Below, in pieces: positions 54,825-63,598 of a DNA stretch of 64,000 nucleotides. Below the pieces are notes generated by a model. That model did not search any database and was not told the origin of the DNA. It was given only the letters and a program-made list of their open reading frames with translations. The translations under genes were made by a program, and so were the position numbers. This DNA is from Aromatoleum buckelii (GTDB lineage: Bacteria > Pseudomonadota > Gammaproteobacteria > Burkholderiales > Rhodocyclaceae), in assembly GCF_012910785.2 (NCBI RefSeq), contig NZ_WTVH02000009.1:1-64000 (forward strand), given 5' to 3'. Each line of letters begins with the position of its first letter. The stretch's first letter is position 1.

Positions 54825-54851
54825 TTAGCACTCATGGCCTTGGAGTGCTAA
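54825..54851 (-). promoter_or_regulatory. CIRCE element (HrcA operator) upstream of rpoH
   Basis: TTAGCACTC at 54825-54833 and GAGTGCTAA at 54843-54851 form a perfect 9-base inverted repeat with a 9-base spacer, identical to the CIRCE consensus. It lies 28 bases upstream of the rpoH start codon, inside its leader or promoter. Confidence 0.95.
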
Positions 54852-55238
54852 ACGCATGCCCGGGTTCCGTGTGAGAGCATTCGGCCTTGGGGCACGCAGC
54901 ACCGGCAGGGACACCCTCCCAGCGCAGAAAACCTTTGCCGCCTGCCGGTTTCGCTGGGCTTCGGGTACATGCATATGGCGTTGAAGTCGCAGTGCAGCAA
55001 TGCTTGAAGTATATGCTCGGCACGTCGTGGGAAAAGGGCCGGCATGCCCCCGTGTACTGCATCGGGTATCCATGTTGCGTCGGTGCAACATCTTTTGCCG
55101 GCTGGGGGCGTTCCAGCCCTGCTTGACTTGCGCCTGCATGCTCCCGTTTTGCACAATCGCTTCAACTTCTCGCTTGAGAGGTAAGTCGGGCCGTGGTGGA
55201 CTCCCCGGTCTCAGCTTCAAATTAGAGGAGAAACATAC
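54852..55238. other. 387-base gap between CIRCE/rpoH and the porin
   Basis: No gene is visible. The stretch holds the rpoH promoter beyond CIRCE, the porin leader, and a 7-base-pair hairpin ATGTTGC/GCAACAT at 55072-55091. The porin promoter was not resolved. Confidence 0.5.
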
Positions 55239-56321
55239 ATGCAGAAGAAACTGATTGCCCTGGCCGTTGCCGGCCTGGTCTCCGCCCCGGTTTTCGCGCA
55301 GTCGAACGTCACCGTGTACGGTGTTGCCGACGCTTTCTTCGGCTACGGCAAGATGGACGACAACAAGTTCACCGGCGTCGAGAGCGGCGGCTGGGCGGGT
55401 TCCCGCCTGGGCTTCAAGGGTAGCGAAGACCTCGGCAACGGTCTGAAGGCCGTGTTCACGCTCGAGTATGGCCTCGAGCTCGACGACAACGAAGGCGTCG
55501 GCGCAGGCGGTCCCCGCAGCCGTCAACAGTTCGTCGGCCTGCAGGGTGGCTTCGGCTTCATCGGTCTCGGCCGCCAGTACTCGCCGGGCTACTACGTCTT
55601 CAAGTACGACGCGATCAACGTCATCCCGTTCAGCCCCCAGTTCGTTCTCGCGAACGCCCTCGGTTCGAACATCGTCGCAGCCACCCCGGCTCGCGTCAGC
55701 AACTCGATCAACTACAAGTCGCCCGATTTCGGCGGTCTGACGCTGAACGCGGTCTACGGCTTCAACGAAGTGAACCAGGACGACAACCGCCAGGCAGGCG
55801 ACTTGGCGGCGATCGGCGCCGATTATGCGAACGGCCCGCTCGCGATTGGCCTTGTGTATAGCCAAGTAAAGCAGGACGCCGGCGCGATCCCGAGCGAGAA
55901 GTTCCCCGTTACCACTGCCGATGAAACCAAGAAGGAAGCGTACCTGGGTGCCGCTTACGACTTCGGCATGTTCAAGCTGATGGGCTCGTACCAGGTCATC
56001 AAGGATGCCACTCTGGACGAAGACAGCGACAAAGTCTGGCAGCTCGGCGGCGTGGTCCCGGTCAGCTCGGCTGGTAAGGTCCATCTGTCCTACGGCCGCA
56101 CGGATGCGGATAGGGATGACAGCGATGCTGCTGCCTGGTCGCTGATGTACTCGCACAGCCTGTCGAAGCGGACGCTCGCTTACGTGGGTTACACGCAAGT
56201 CCAGAACGACGATGCGACCAACATTTCGATCCTCGCCAAAAGGACCGACGAGATCACCGGCGCCCCCCTCACCGACGAAGACAGCCGCAACTTCCTGATC
56301 GGTGTGAATCACTCGTTCTGA
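55239..56321 (+). CDS. Gram-negative trimeric porin (Burkholderia/Neisseria type)
   Basis: The 360-residue precursor has a 20-residue signal peptide ending at VFAQ and a 16-strand barrel. SNVTVYGVADAFFGY and GSRLGFKGSEDLGNGLKAVFTLEYG are typical, and the C-terminal Phe (GVNHSF) serves outer-membrane assembly. It allows passive entry of small solutes. The ribosome binding site AGAGGAG is 8 bases upstream, and codon use suggests high expression. A terminator follows. Confidence 0.95.
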   Translation: MQKKLIALAVAGLVSAPVFAQSNVTVYGVADAFFGYGKMDDNKFTGVESGGWAGSRLGFKGSEDLGNGLKAVFTLEYGLELDDNEGVGAGGPRSRQQFVGLQGGFGFIGLGRQYSPGYYVFKYDAINVIPFSPQFVLANALGSNIVAATPARVSNSINYKSPDFGGLTLNAVYGFNEVNQDDNRQAGDLAAIGADYANGPLAIGLVYSQVKQDAGAIPSEKFPVTTADETKKEAYLGAAYDFGMFKLMGSYQVIKDATLDEDSDKVWQLGGVVPVSSAGKVHLSYGRTDADRDDSDAAAWSLMYSHSLSKRTLAYVGYTQVQNDDATNISILAKRTDEITGAPLTDEDSRNFLIGVNHSF

Positions 56322-56346
56322 TCGTCTCCTGACGATTTGAAACCCG

Positions 56347-56371
56347 CGGGCGCTTCGGCGCCCGTGTTCTT
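56347..56371 (+). terminator. Rho-independent terminator after the porin
   Basis: CGGGCGC/GCGCCCG stem with a TTCG loop is followed by a T-rich TGTTCTTT stretch, 25 bases after the porin stop codon. Confidence 0.8.
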
Positions 56372-56763
56372 TCCTGCTGGTCCCCGAAAAATGCCGTTGT
56401 TGCGCTGTGCCGATCGTTCGCATCGCAGGCAGGCAACGAATCCGATGTGCTGCCGCGGTTTATCCCTGCAGCGGATAGCAGCGCCTCTCCTCAGGCATGA
56501 CAATCTGGCCCCCGGCAGCGAGAGAACCCGCTGCGGCGAACAGAATCGCAACCGCCGATGCCCGGCGAGCAGAAGTCCGCCGCGAGTCGAAGGAAACCCG
56601 GGCGATGCCCTCTGGCCTGTACCCTCATGACGCAACTACGTCCACCGGGAGATGGATCGTGCAGAGTGTTGCTGGAATTGATCCGCGAATCCGTTCCGCT
56701 GTTCAGGAACAATAAGCGTCGAGTACTGATGTTGATTGGCGCCCGATAAGGCGCGCCGTCAGT
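56372..56763. other. 392-base gap, no supported gene
   Basis: Between the porin terminator and the end of the minus-strand acyltransferase no gene is supported. One short frame ends with LLELIRESVPLFRNNKRR and a hydrophobic end, but it has no ribosome binding site and no known relative. Confidence 0.5.
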
Positions 56764-57534
56764 TCAGACTGCGAAGCGCAGACCTTGCAGGTCGCGCAGC
56801 ATTTTGTCTTGTTCGGGGGGCGAGAAGAACAAGCGGTAGAGGCTGCGGTCCCGCGCCGACTCGTTTCCGCCGATGCGCCGGATTTCGCGTTCCGCGTGTT
56901 CGAGTGAAAGCCGCATCAGCACTGCCGGTGCGCCGACGCGCGGGCAGATGCGTTCCGGCCCTGCAACTTCGTAGCCCATCATGCGGCTATAGAAGGCCGT
57001 ATGCCGAGGATGCACCTCGACGAAGAGATCCGTCATGCGATGCACGAGGCGCGTGATCATGAAGGCCAGGTGAAAAACCGACGCCAGCACTTCCGGCGAA
57101 CTGTGCGATGGATCCATTGCCAGTCGGGTCACTTCGCATACCCGTGCGCCGTTGCTGCGCGCCTCGTCGATTTCGCCTTGGTAAAGTGTGTCGGCGAGTA
57201 AGCCTCGGGGCGTATCGATACCCACGGTCAGAGTGCCAAAAAGAAGGTCTCCCTTGCATGCCGCCAGCGTTGTCTGACCGGCGTGTTTCGGGAGCTTCGC
57301 CGGCTGATCCGTTGCAAGTCCTCGCCAAGAATACATTCGTTGGATGAGCTTGCTGATTTTGCCGTGTACCTCGTCCATCTCGTCATGAATAATTCGAACG
57401 TGATATCCATCCCGCGTGATTGCGAAGTCCGGATTGATTGCGCCGAATCTGTCGTCGACGATTGAAAGGGACGGTTTCAAGCGAGACTGCTTCGCTTTTT
57501 TAATGCCCTCGGCGTGGTAAGCTGATTCTGTCAT
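56764..57534 (-). CDS. FeeM-like N-acyl amino acid synthase / exosortase-associated acyltransferase
   Basis: The 256-residue protein resembles the GNAT-type N-acyl amino acid synthases (FeeM domain) that accompany PEP-CTERM/exosortase loci. Blocks include GTLTVGIDTPRGLLADTLY, the EVTRLAMDPSHSS strand and a FYSRMMGYEVAGPE segment near the end. It would acylate an amino group with a long fatty chain from acyl-ACP. Its position, divergent from an XrtA cluster, supports that link. The product is unknown. Confidence 0.75.
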   Translation of the reverse strand: MTESAYHAEGIKKAKQSRLKPSLSIVDDRFGAINPDFAITRDGYHVRIIHDEMDEVHGKISKLIQRMYSWRGLATDQPAKLPKHAGQTTLAACKGDLLFGTLTVGIDTPRGLLADTLYQGEIDEARSNGARVCEVTRLAMDPSHSSPEVLASVFHLAFMITRLVHRMTDLFVEVHPRHTAFYSRMMGYEVAGPERICPRVGAPAVLMRLSLEHAEREIRRIGGNESARDRSLYRLFFSPPEQDKMLRDLQGLRFAV

Positions 57535-57753
57535 GTGTGTTCGCGCCTCATCGTTGGAGGAGGAAAGCGCCCGAATTTCAGGGGCAAGAAGAGCGCGATC
57601 CGTTTCAGGCCGCGCGCCGAACTCTACCGGCAGGGGATTAGGGACACTGTAAGCGGTTGTGTATTTTTTCCTGCGGCATAAGGGGTTACGATTCGTAGCA
57701 TGAAGGAAATTTGCTCGGTGCATGATGGGCGCCGATCCAGAAGGGGAGCATAG
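57535..57753. promoter_or_regulatory. Divergent promoter region of the XrtA locus
   Basis: 219 bases separate the acyltransferase from the export lipoprotein gene. The region is richer in A+T than its surroundings (for example GTGTATTTTTTCC at 57657-57670). I found no convincing sigma-54 or sigma-70 pair. The lipoprotein gene has a clear AAGGGGAG ribosome binding site. Confidence 0.35.
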
Positions 57754-58389
57754 ATGATGGTAGAAAGTGCATCGATGTCGGGGGACAGTCTCCGCAAGTT
57801 CCTTGGGGTGACCGTTGCAGCGGGTCTGTTGTCGGGCTGCGCGACGTCCTCGTTTCCACCTGCTCCGGCCGTCGCGTCGGATGCTGCATACAACTACGTG
57901 ATCGGGCCGGGCGACAGCGTGAATGTCGTCGTGTGGCGAAACCCCGAGTTGTCGATGGCCGTGCCGGTCCGGCCCGACGGCAAGATCACGACGCCGCTCG
58001 TCGAAGATCTCCCGGCTCTCGGGAAGGATTCCTCGACCCTGGCGCGCGACATCGAGCAGGCCCTCGCGAAGTTCATTCGCGAGCCGGTCGTGACCGTGGT
58101 CGTGACCAGCTTTGTCGGCCCGTACAGCGAGCAGGTTCGTGTGGTCGGCGAAGCGGCCACTCCGCAGGTCCTGCCTTACGTCCAGAAAATGACGCTGCTC
58201 GACGTGATGATCGCAGTCGGGGGCGTCACCGAGTTCGCCGACGGCAATGGCGCCTCGATCCTTCGTACCGGCGAAGGAAACAAGCAGTACAGCGTCCGCA
58301 TCAAGGACCTGCTCAAACGAGGCGACGTGTCCGCGAACGTCGAGATGCGGCCAGGTGACGTGCTGATCATTCCCCAGAGCTGGTTCTGA
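57754..58389 (+). CDS. XrtA-system exopolysaccharide export lipoprotein (Wza-like)
   Basis: The 211-residue lipoprotein has a lipobox LLSGC at about residues 25-29. Its poly-export domain (YNYVIGPGDSVNVVVWRNPELS) is followed by a SLBB-type domain (VRVVGEAATPQVLPY). It should form the outer-membrane exit for the polysaccharide. It is shorter than E. coli Wza, as is usual for XrtA loci. It heads the plus-strand eps genes. Confidence 0.9.
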   Translation: MMVESASMSGDSLRKFLGVTVAAGLLSGCATSSFPPAPAVASDAAYNYVIGPGDSVNVVVWRNPELSMAVPVRPDGKITTPLVEDLPALGKDSSTLARDIEQALAKFIREPVVTVVVTSFVGPYSEQVRVVGEAATPQVLPYVQKMTLLDVMIAVGGVTEFADGNGASILRTGEGNKQYSVRIKDLLKRGDVSANVEMRPGDVLIIPQSWF

Positions 58390-58461
58390 TTTCCTGACTT
58401 GGGCTGCGTGCCTGCGCAACACGGCAGGACACATCGATTCGGACGGTGACAAGGGGCGCTG

Positions 58462-60006
58462 ATGGAAGAGCTATTTTCGCAGATAGCCGGATACGTGCGG
58501 GGAATGTGGCGGTTCCGCTGGTGGGGACTCGCCTTCGCGTGGATCGCCGGCATCACGGGGGGCTTCGTGATCTATTCGATGCCGGACCGATACGAATCCA
58601 CGGCCCGCATCTACGTCGACACGCAGTCGGTGCTGCGGCCGCTGATGTCGGGACTCGCAGTCCAGCCCAACATCAATCAGCAGATCGCGATTCTCAGCCG
58701 CACGCTGATCACGCGGCCGAACGTCGAAAAACTCATCACGATGGCCGATCTCGACTTGGGGGCCCGCACTCCGGCCGAGCGCGAGGCGCTCATCGCCGAA
58801 CTCACTGGGGGGCTCCAGATCCGGAGTGCCGGTCGGGACAACCTGTTCACGCTGGCTTACCAGGACGCTCATCCCGACCGCGCGCAGCGCATCGTCCAGG
58901 CCCTCGTATCATTGTTTGTGGAATCGGGCCTGGTCGGCAAGCGGCAGGATTCGACGTCGGCGCGGCGATTCATCGACGAGCAAATCGCCGGTTACGAACA
59001 GAAGCTCGGCGAAGCGGAGAACCGCCTGAAGGATTTTCGTCTGCGCAACATGGCGTTGCTCGGGGACGGGCGACGCGACTACGTTTCGCAGATGACGGAA
59101 CTGTCCACGCAACTGCGGCAGGCGGAACTTGAGCTGAAGGAAGCGGAGAATTCCCGCGATTCGCTCAAGCGTCAGCTTGTTGGGGAAGATCCGGTGCTCC
59201 TGGCACAACCGCCTAACCCGTTGTCGGTGGCGTTGCCGGAGATCGACGGACGGATAGATGCGCTGAAAAAAAACCTGGATGGCCTGCTGCTGCGGTACAC
59301 CGATGAGCATCCCGACATCGTCGGCGCACGGCGCGTGATTGCGCAGCTCGAGGAGCAGAAACAGAAGGAAGTCGAAGCCATGCAGAAGGCTGATACCGGC
59401 GCTCCGTGGGCGCCGAATGCCAACCCGGTCGTCCAGCAGATGAAGATTTCGCTCGCCGAGGCTGAGGCCCGGGTCGCATCGCTTGGGGCGCGGGTGGGCG
59501 AGTTCGGCTCTCGACTTGCACAGCTGCAGTCGTCGGCCGAACTCCTGCCGAAGATCGAAGCCGAGCAGACGCAGTTGAACCGGGATTACGAAGTGCATAA
59601 GCGCAATTACGAAGCCTTAGTGGCGCGCCGCGAATCGGCCAATATGTCCGTGGAAATGACCACCCAGGGGGGGGTCACTGAGTTTCGCGTTATCGACCCG
59701 CCCAGCTTGCCGAACAAGCCGGCGGCGCCGAACCGCGCGCTACTGATGCCGCTTGCCGGGCTGATCGGGCTGGCCGCCGGCATCGCATTGGCTTTCCTGC
59801 TTTCGCAGCTTCGCCCGGCTTTCGACAACGTGCGTTCGCTGCGGGAAGTCACCGGCTTGCCGGTGTTGGGCGCAGTCTCGCTGGTCGCGGATCCGGTGCT
59901 CCAGAAGAGACGACGCCGGGGCCTGATGGCGTTCGGTGGAGGCGTTGCGGGGTTCGTCGTGGTGGTCGCCGGGATGACCGCTATGGTTCAGTTGCTGCAG
60001 GGCTAG
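58462..60006 (+). CDS. XrtA-system polysaccharide chain-length determinant
   Basis: A 514-residue Wzz-family protein with helices near residues 23-43, 430-455 and 490-510 and a long coiled-coil domain between them (about 170-400). The Pro-rich IDPPSLPNKPAAPNRA motif precedes the second helix, as in the family. It controls sugar-chain length with the kinase encoded next. It has no recombinase-like tail, unlike the protein at 17.9-19.9 kb. Confidence 0.9.
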   Translation: MEELFSQIAGYVRGMWRFRWWGLAFAWIAGITGGFVIYSMPDRYESTARIYVDTQSVLRPLMSGLAVQPNINQQIAILSRTLITRPNVEKLITMADLDLGARTPAEREALIAELTGGLQIRSAGRDNLFTLAYQDAHPDRAQRIVQALVSLFVESGLVGKRQDSTSARRFIDEQIAGYEQKLGEAENRLKDFRLRNMALLGDGRRDYVSQMTELSTQLRQAELELKEAENSRDSLKRQLVGEDPVLLAQPPNPLSVALPEIDGRIDALKKNLDGLLLRYTDEHPDIVGARRVIAQLEEQKQKEVEAMQKADTGAPWAPNANPVVQQMKISLAEAEARVASLGARVGEFGSRLAQLQSSAELLPKIEAEQTQLNRDYEVHKRNYEALVARRESANMSVEMTTQGGVTEFRVIDPPSLPNKPAAPNRALLMPLAGLIGLAAGIALAFLLSQLRPAFDNVRSLREVTGLPVLGAVSLVADPVLQKRRRRGLMAFGGGVAGFVVVVAGMTAMVQLLQG

Positions 60007-60019
60007 GAGAGATCAATCC

Positions 60020-60997
60020 ATGAGTCTCATCGAAAAGGCCGTCGAGCGGCTCGGCCAGTTGCAGCGCGCCGACGGGCAGGTGCCGGAGGATGACGCCTGC
60101 CCCCTGGTTGAAGCCGCGAAAACCGCGGACGTTCCCGACCCCACGTCGACCGTTTCGCATGTGCGCGCCGCGCGGAGCGAACGTGCCGCGGAGATGCACC
60201 AGGCTGTCGGCATCGAACTCGATCTGGATCGCCTGACGCAAATCGGACTTGTCACGCCAAACCACCCGCGCTCGGTGATTGCCGAGGAGTATCGGGTGAT
60301 CAAGCGTCCGCTGATTCGCAACGCGCAGGGCAGGGGTGCTGCGGCGGTGGCCAATGGCAACCTCATCATGGTCACCAGTGCGCTGCCGGGCGAAGGCAAA
60401 TCGTTTACCGCGATCAACCTCGCGATGAGCATCGCGATGGAACTTGATCACACGGTCCTGCTGGTCGATGCCGATTTTTCCCGGCCGGCGGTCCTTTCGC
60501 GTCTCGGTTTGCCGCCCAGGAAGGGTCTCATGGACGTGCTGGTCGGCGATATCGGGGACCTTTCCGAAGTCATGCTGCGAACCAACGTCGAGAAGCTTTC
60601 GATTCTCCCCGCTGGCATGGCCCATCAGCGCGCGACCGAGCTGATTGCCTCGGATGCGATGAACCGTCTCCTCGAAGAAATGGCAACGCGTTACGCGGAA
60701 CGAATCATCGTGTTCGATTCTCCGCCGCTACTGGCCACCACCGAAGCGCGGGTTCTCGCGACCCACATGGGGCAGGTCGTGATGGTCGTCGAGTCCGACC
60801 GCACGACTCACGGCACTGTGCAGCAAGCGCTTTCGACAATCGACGCATGCCCGGTCAAGCTCCTCGTGCTCAACAAGGCGGCTGAGGGCGGGCGCGGCAG
60901 TCTCTACGGATATGGATACGGCTACGGATATGGTTATGGCGGAGGTTCTCGAACGGAAGAGCACGGTGCGGACGCACGGACAGACGCGGCGGCCTGA
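60020..60997 (+). CDS. XrtA-associated tyrosine autokinase (BY-kinase)
   Basis: The 325-residue cytoplasmic kinase has Walker A PGEGKSFTAINLA near residue 130, Walker A' VLLVDADFSRP and Walker B IIVFDSPP, the three motifs of bacterial tyrosine kinases. The C-terminus has six Tyr-Gly steps (YGYGYGYGYGYG) followed by GGGS, the expected autophosphorylation cluster. It partners with the chain-length protein upstream, 13 bases away. Confidence 0.92.
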   Translation: MSLIEKAVERLGQLQRADGQVPEDDACPLVEAAKTADVPDPTSTVSHVRAARSERAAEMHQAVGIELDLDRLTQIGLVTPNHPRSVIAEEYRVIKRPLIRNAQGRGAAAVANGNLIMVTSALPGEGKSFTAINLAMSIAMELDHTVLLVDADFSRPAVLSRLGLPPRKGLMDVLVGDIGDLSEVMLRTNVEKLSILPAGMAHQRATELIASDAMNRLLEEMATRYAERIIVFDSPPLLATTEARVLATHMGQVVMVVESDRTTHGTVQQALSTIDACPVKLLVLNKAAEGGRGSLYGYGYGYGYGYGGGSRTEEHGADARTDAAA

Positions 60998-61004
60998 AAT
61001 TCGC

Positions 61005-62507
61005 ATGGGTTGCAGGGGCAGCGCGAGCGTAAAACTTCTTGCGCTTGCCGGCATGGTGATCGTGGTCGGGAACGTGAACGCGCAAGTCTTCATCGTGCAG
61101 CCCTCGGTCCATTCGAGGCTGACCTATACCGACAACGTCGGCGCGACCGAGAACGGCGAGAGCGACTGGATCGCCGAAGTCACGCCGGCGATCGCGGTTG
61201 CCCGCGACCACGGCCGCATCACCGGGAACCTCGACGCCCGCCTGCGCAGTGTCATGTACGCCAACGACAGCGACCGGAATACGGCCTTCGTCGCGATGCA
61301 GGGGCGAGGCCAGGTCGAAGCGGTCGAAGACGTCCTTTTCGTCGACATGTCAGCTTCGGTCAGCCGCAACAACAGATCGGAGCTGAGGGGTCGGGGGTCG
61401 GAGGACTTTCTCTCTACCGACAGCGACAACGAGACTCGGATCTTTTCGCTCGGCCCGCGCCTGCACTTCAGGCTCGGTGCCGGCCCGGAGGGGGTGGCGA
61501 GCTACCGGATGAACTGGTTCGACAGCGGCGCGGGCATCGTTTCGCGCACGGTCGAGAACACGCGCGGCCAGCTCTCCGACCCGCAGGCTTTCGGCAGGGT
61601 GGGCTGGGCGCTGGATTATTCGTGCGCCGACACCCGTTATGACGACGTGAGGGACAGCGAGTTATCGGAGGAAATCGCTCGCGCGACGATGTTCCTGCAC
61701 GTGTCGCCCCAGTTCCGCCTGCGTGCCATCGCCGGCCACGAATCGAACGAGTATTCCGTGCGTTCCGGCGAGAGCAACTCGATCACCGGCGCAGGTTTCG
61801 ACTGGAATCCGACGCCGAGAACGAGTCTCTCCGCCACCGGCGAAGACCGGATTTTCGGTCGCAGCTATTACCTGGATTTCAACCATCGCCGGCCGCTGTC
61901 GTGGTGGAATGTTTCCTATTCGCGCGACATCACGTCCTCGGCTGAGACGGACGGCAGCGTCTTCGACGATCCGGCCTTTGCGAGCCTCTTCGACGCGCTC
62001 GCGACCGAAGTGCCGGACCCGTTCGAGCGCGAGGCTCTCGTGCGTCAGCAACTCGGATATCCGGGAATCGGGCTGTTCGATACGTTCGTGACCAACAACT
62101 ATTTCCTCGCCCGCACGCTGCGCGGCAGCGTGTCGCTGGTCGGGGCACGCAACGTTCTGACGCTCTCGGTACAGCGCAGCGAACGCACCCGCCTCGGCGA
62201 GCCGTTGGTCAGCGACCCGCGCGACGATCTTTCGCTCTTCAACGACGTTGAGACGCGCTCGGGAACCGTTTCCCTGAGTCACAGGCTGTCGCCCGCCGCG
62301 ACGTTGAACACCAGCCTCGTCCGTTCCTACTCGGAAGGTTCAGGTACGTCCGACGCCGAGACGAGGCGTACGACGTTTTCGCTCGGAGTCAGTTCACGCT
62401 TCGGCAGGCGAACCACCGGGAGCCTGATTTACCGCCACCAGCGGGCGGCGGGAACCAGCGATTTCACGGAAAACATCCTGACTGCCAGTGTCGGCATGCA
62501 GTTCTGA
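61005..62507 (+). CDS. XrtA-system outer-membrane beta-barrel protein (TIGR03016 type)
   Basis: The 500-residue precursor has a signal peptide (to about residue 27, VNA-QV) and a body of alternating beta strands ending in SVGMQF, a barrel-type C-terminus. It matches the PEP-CTERM system-associated outer-membrane family of unknown function. ATG 61005, 7 bases after the kinase stop, starts the signal peptide; the frame extends upstream into the kinase gene without one. Confidence 0.85.
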   Translation: MGCRGSASVKLLALAGMVIVVGNVNAQVFIVQPSVHSRLTYTDNVGATENGESDWIAEVTPAIAVARDHGRITGNLDARLRSVMYANDSDRNTAFVAMQGRGQVEAVEDVLFVDMSASVSRNNRSELRGRGSEDFLSTDSDNETRIFSLGPRLHFRLGAGPEGVASYRMNWFDSGAGIVSRTVENTRGQLSDPQAFGRVGWALDYSCADTRYDDVRDSELSEEIARATMFLHVSPQFRLRAIAGHESNEYSVRSGESNSITGAGFDWNPTPRTSLSATGEDRIFGRSYYLDFNHRRPLSWWNVSYSRDITSSAETDGSVFDDPAFASLFDALATEVPDPFEREALVRQQLGYPGIGLFDTFVTNNYFLARTLRGSVSLVGARNVLTLSVQRSERTRLGEPLVSDPRDDLSLFNDVETRSGTVSLSHRLSPAATLNTSLVRSYSEGSGTSDAETRRTTFSLGVSSRFGRRTTGSLIYRHQRAAGTSDFTENILTASVGMQF

Positions 62508-62518
62508 CCGGGGATCGA

Positions 62519-63598
62519 ATGTACGAATCGTATTTCAAGCTCCGCGCAAAACCCTTTCAGCTCAATCCCGATCCGGCATTTTTTTATGGCAGCCGGGGTC
62601 ATCGACGGGCGATGGCGTATCTCGAATACGGGCTGCACCAGAACGAGGGGTTCATCGTCGTGACGGGAGAAATCGGCGCCGGCAAGACGACGCTGGTGCG
62701 CAGCCTGCTCGAGCGTCTCGAGCCCAGCAAGGTCGTCGCGGCGAACCTGGTCAGCACGCAGGTCGATCAGAACGACATCTTGCGTATGGTCGCGGTGGCG
62801 TTCGGCGTGCCGAGCCGGGGGCTCGACAAGGCCGGCCTGCTGCTCGCACTCGAAACCTACTTCGTGTCGCTGGCCGCTGCGGGCAAGCGGGCGCTGCTGA
62901 TCGTCGACGAGGCGCAGAACCTCTACGAGAAAGCGGTCGAAGAGCTTCGCATGCTGTCGAACTTCCAACTCGAGGATCACGCGCTGCTGCAGAGCTTCCT
63001 TGTCGGCCAGCCCGAGTTCAGGGAGGTCATGCAGAGCCCGCAGATGCAGCAGCTGCGGCAGCGGGTGATCGCCTCGTATCATCTCGGTCCGATGGACGCC
63101 GAGGAGACGCGCGCCTATATCGAGCATCGCCTGCATCACGTCGGATGGGAGAACGACCCGGTTTTCGCCCCCGAAGCGTTCGACGCGATTTACGGCTACA
63201 CCGGAGGCATCCCACGGCGCATCAACGCCCTGTGCGACAGGCTGATGCTGTCCGCATTCCTCGCGGAGTGTCACGAAGTGTCCGGGGAAGACGTGCGCGA
63301 AATCGTCGCCGAACTGAAGGAAGAGTTCGACTCGGCGCCGCGGCGGGGTACGAACGGAAAACCGGTTCCGTTCCAAGGCGGCGCCTTTGCGCCGGGATCA
63401 ATCGATCCGGCTCGTCTGGTAGTCCCCCAAGGGCTCGCGGGGCAGGTCGCCGGCATGGCGGCCGGTTTCGATGTGCAGCGCATCGAGGCGCGCATCGTCG
63501 GACTCGAACATTCGCTGTCGGCCACGCTCGACGTCCTCAACCAGCTCCTGGCGGCAGTGCGGCGCGACGGCACGACGGAGGATTCGCCTCATGACTGA
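62519..63598 (+). CDS. XrtA-associated secretion ATPase (ExeA-like)
   Basis: The 359-residue AAA ATPase has Walker A TGEIGAGKTTLV near residue 46 and Walker B ALLIVDEAQNL near 125, with the MYESYFKLRAKPFQLNPDP N-terminus typical of the ExeA/GspA and PEP-CTERM-locus ATPases. Its C-terminal 80 residues are variable and may contact partner proteins. The stop overlaps wecB by 8 bases. Confidence 0.9.
   Translation: MYESYFKLRAKPFQLNPDPAFFYGSRGHRRAMAYLEYGLHQNEGFIVVTGEIGAGKTTLVRSLLERLEPSKVVAANLVSTQVDQNDILRMVAVAFGVPSRGLDKAGLLLALETYFVSLAAAGKRALLIVDEAQNLYEKAVEELRMLSNFQLEDHALLQSFLVGQPEFREVMQSPQMQQLRQRVIASYHLGPMDAEETRAYIEHRLHHVGWENDPVFAPEAFDAIYGYTGGIPRRINALCDRLMLSAFLAECHEVSGEDVREIVAELKEEFDSAPRRGTNGKPVPFQGGAFAPGSIDPARLVVPQGLAGQVAGMAAGFDVQRIEARIVGLEHSLSATLDVLNQLLAAVRRDGTTEDSPHD

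Noticed and set aside
56558-56749. Short plus-strand frame after the porin
   Set aside because: No ribosome binding site, no family and Arg/Pro-rich first half; kept only as unassigned gap.
60900-60945. CRISPR-like or satellite repeat
   Set aside because: The short periodic bases simply encode the Tyr-Gly tail of the kinase, in frame.
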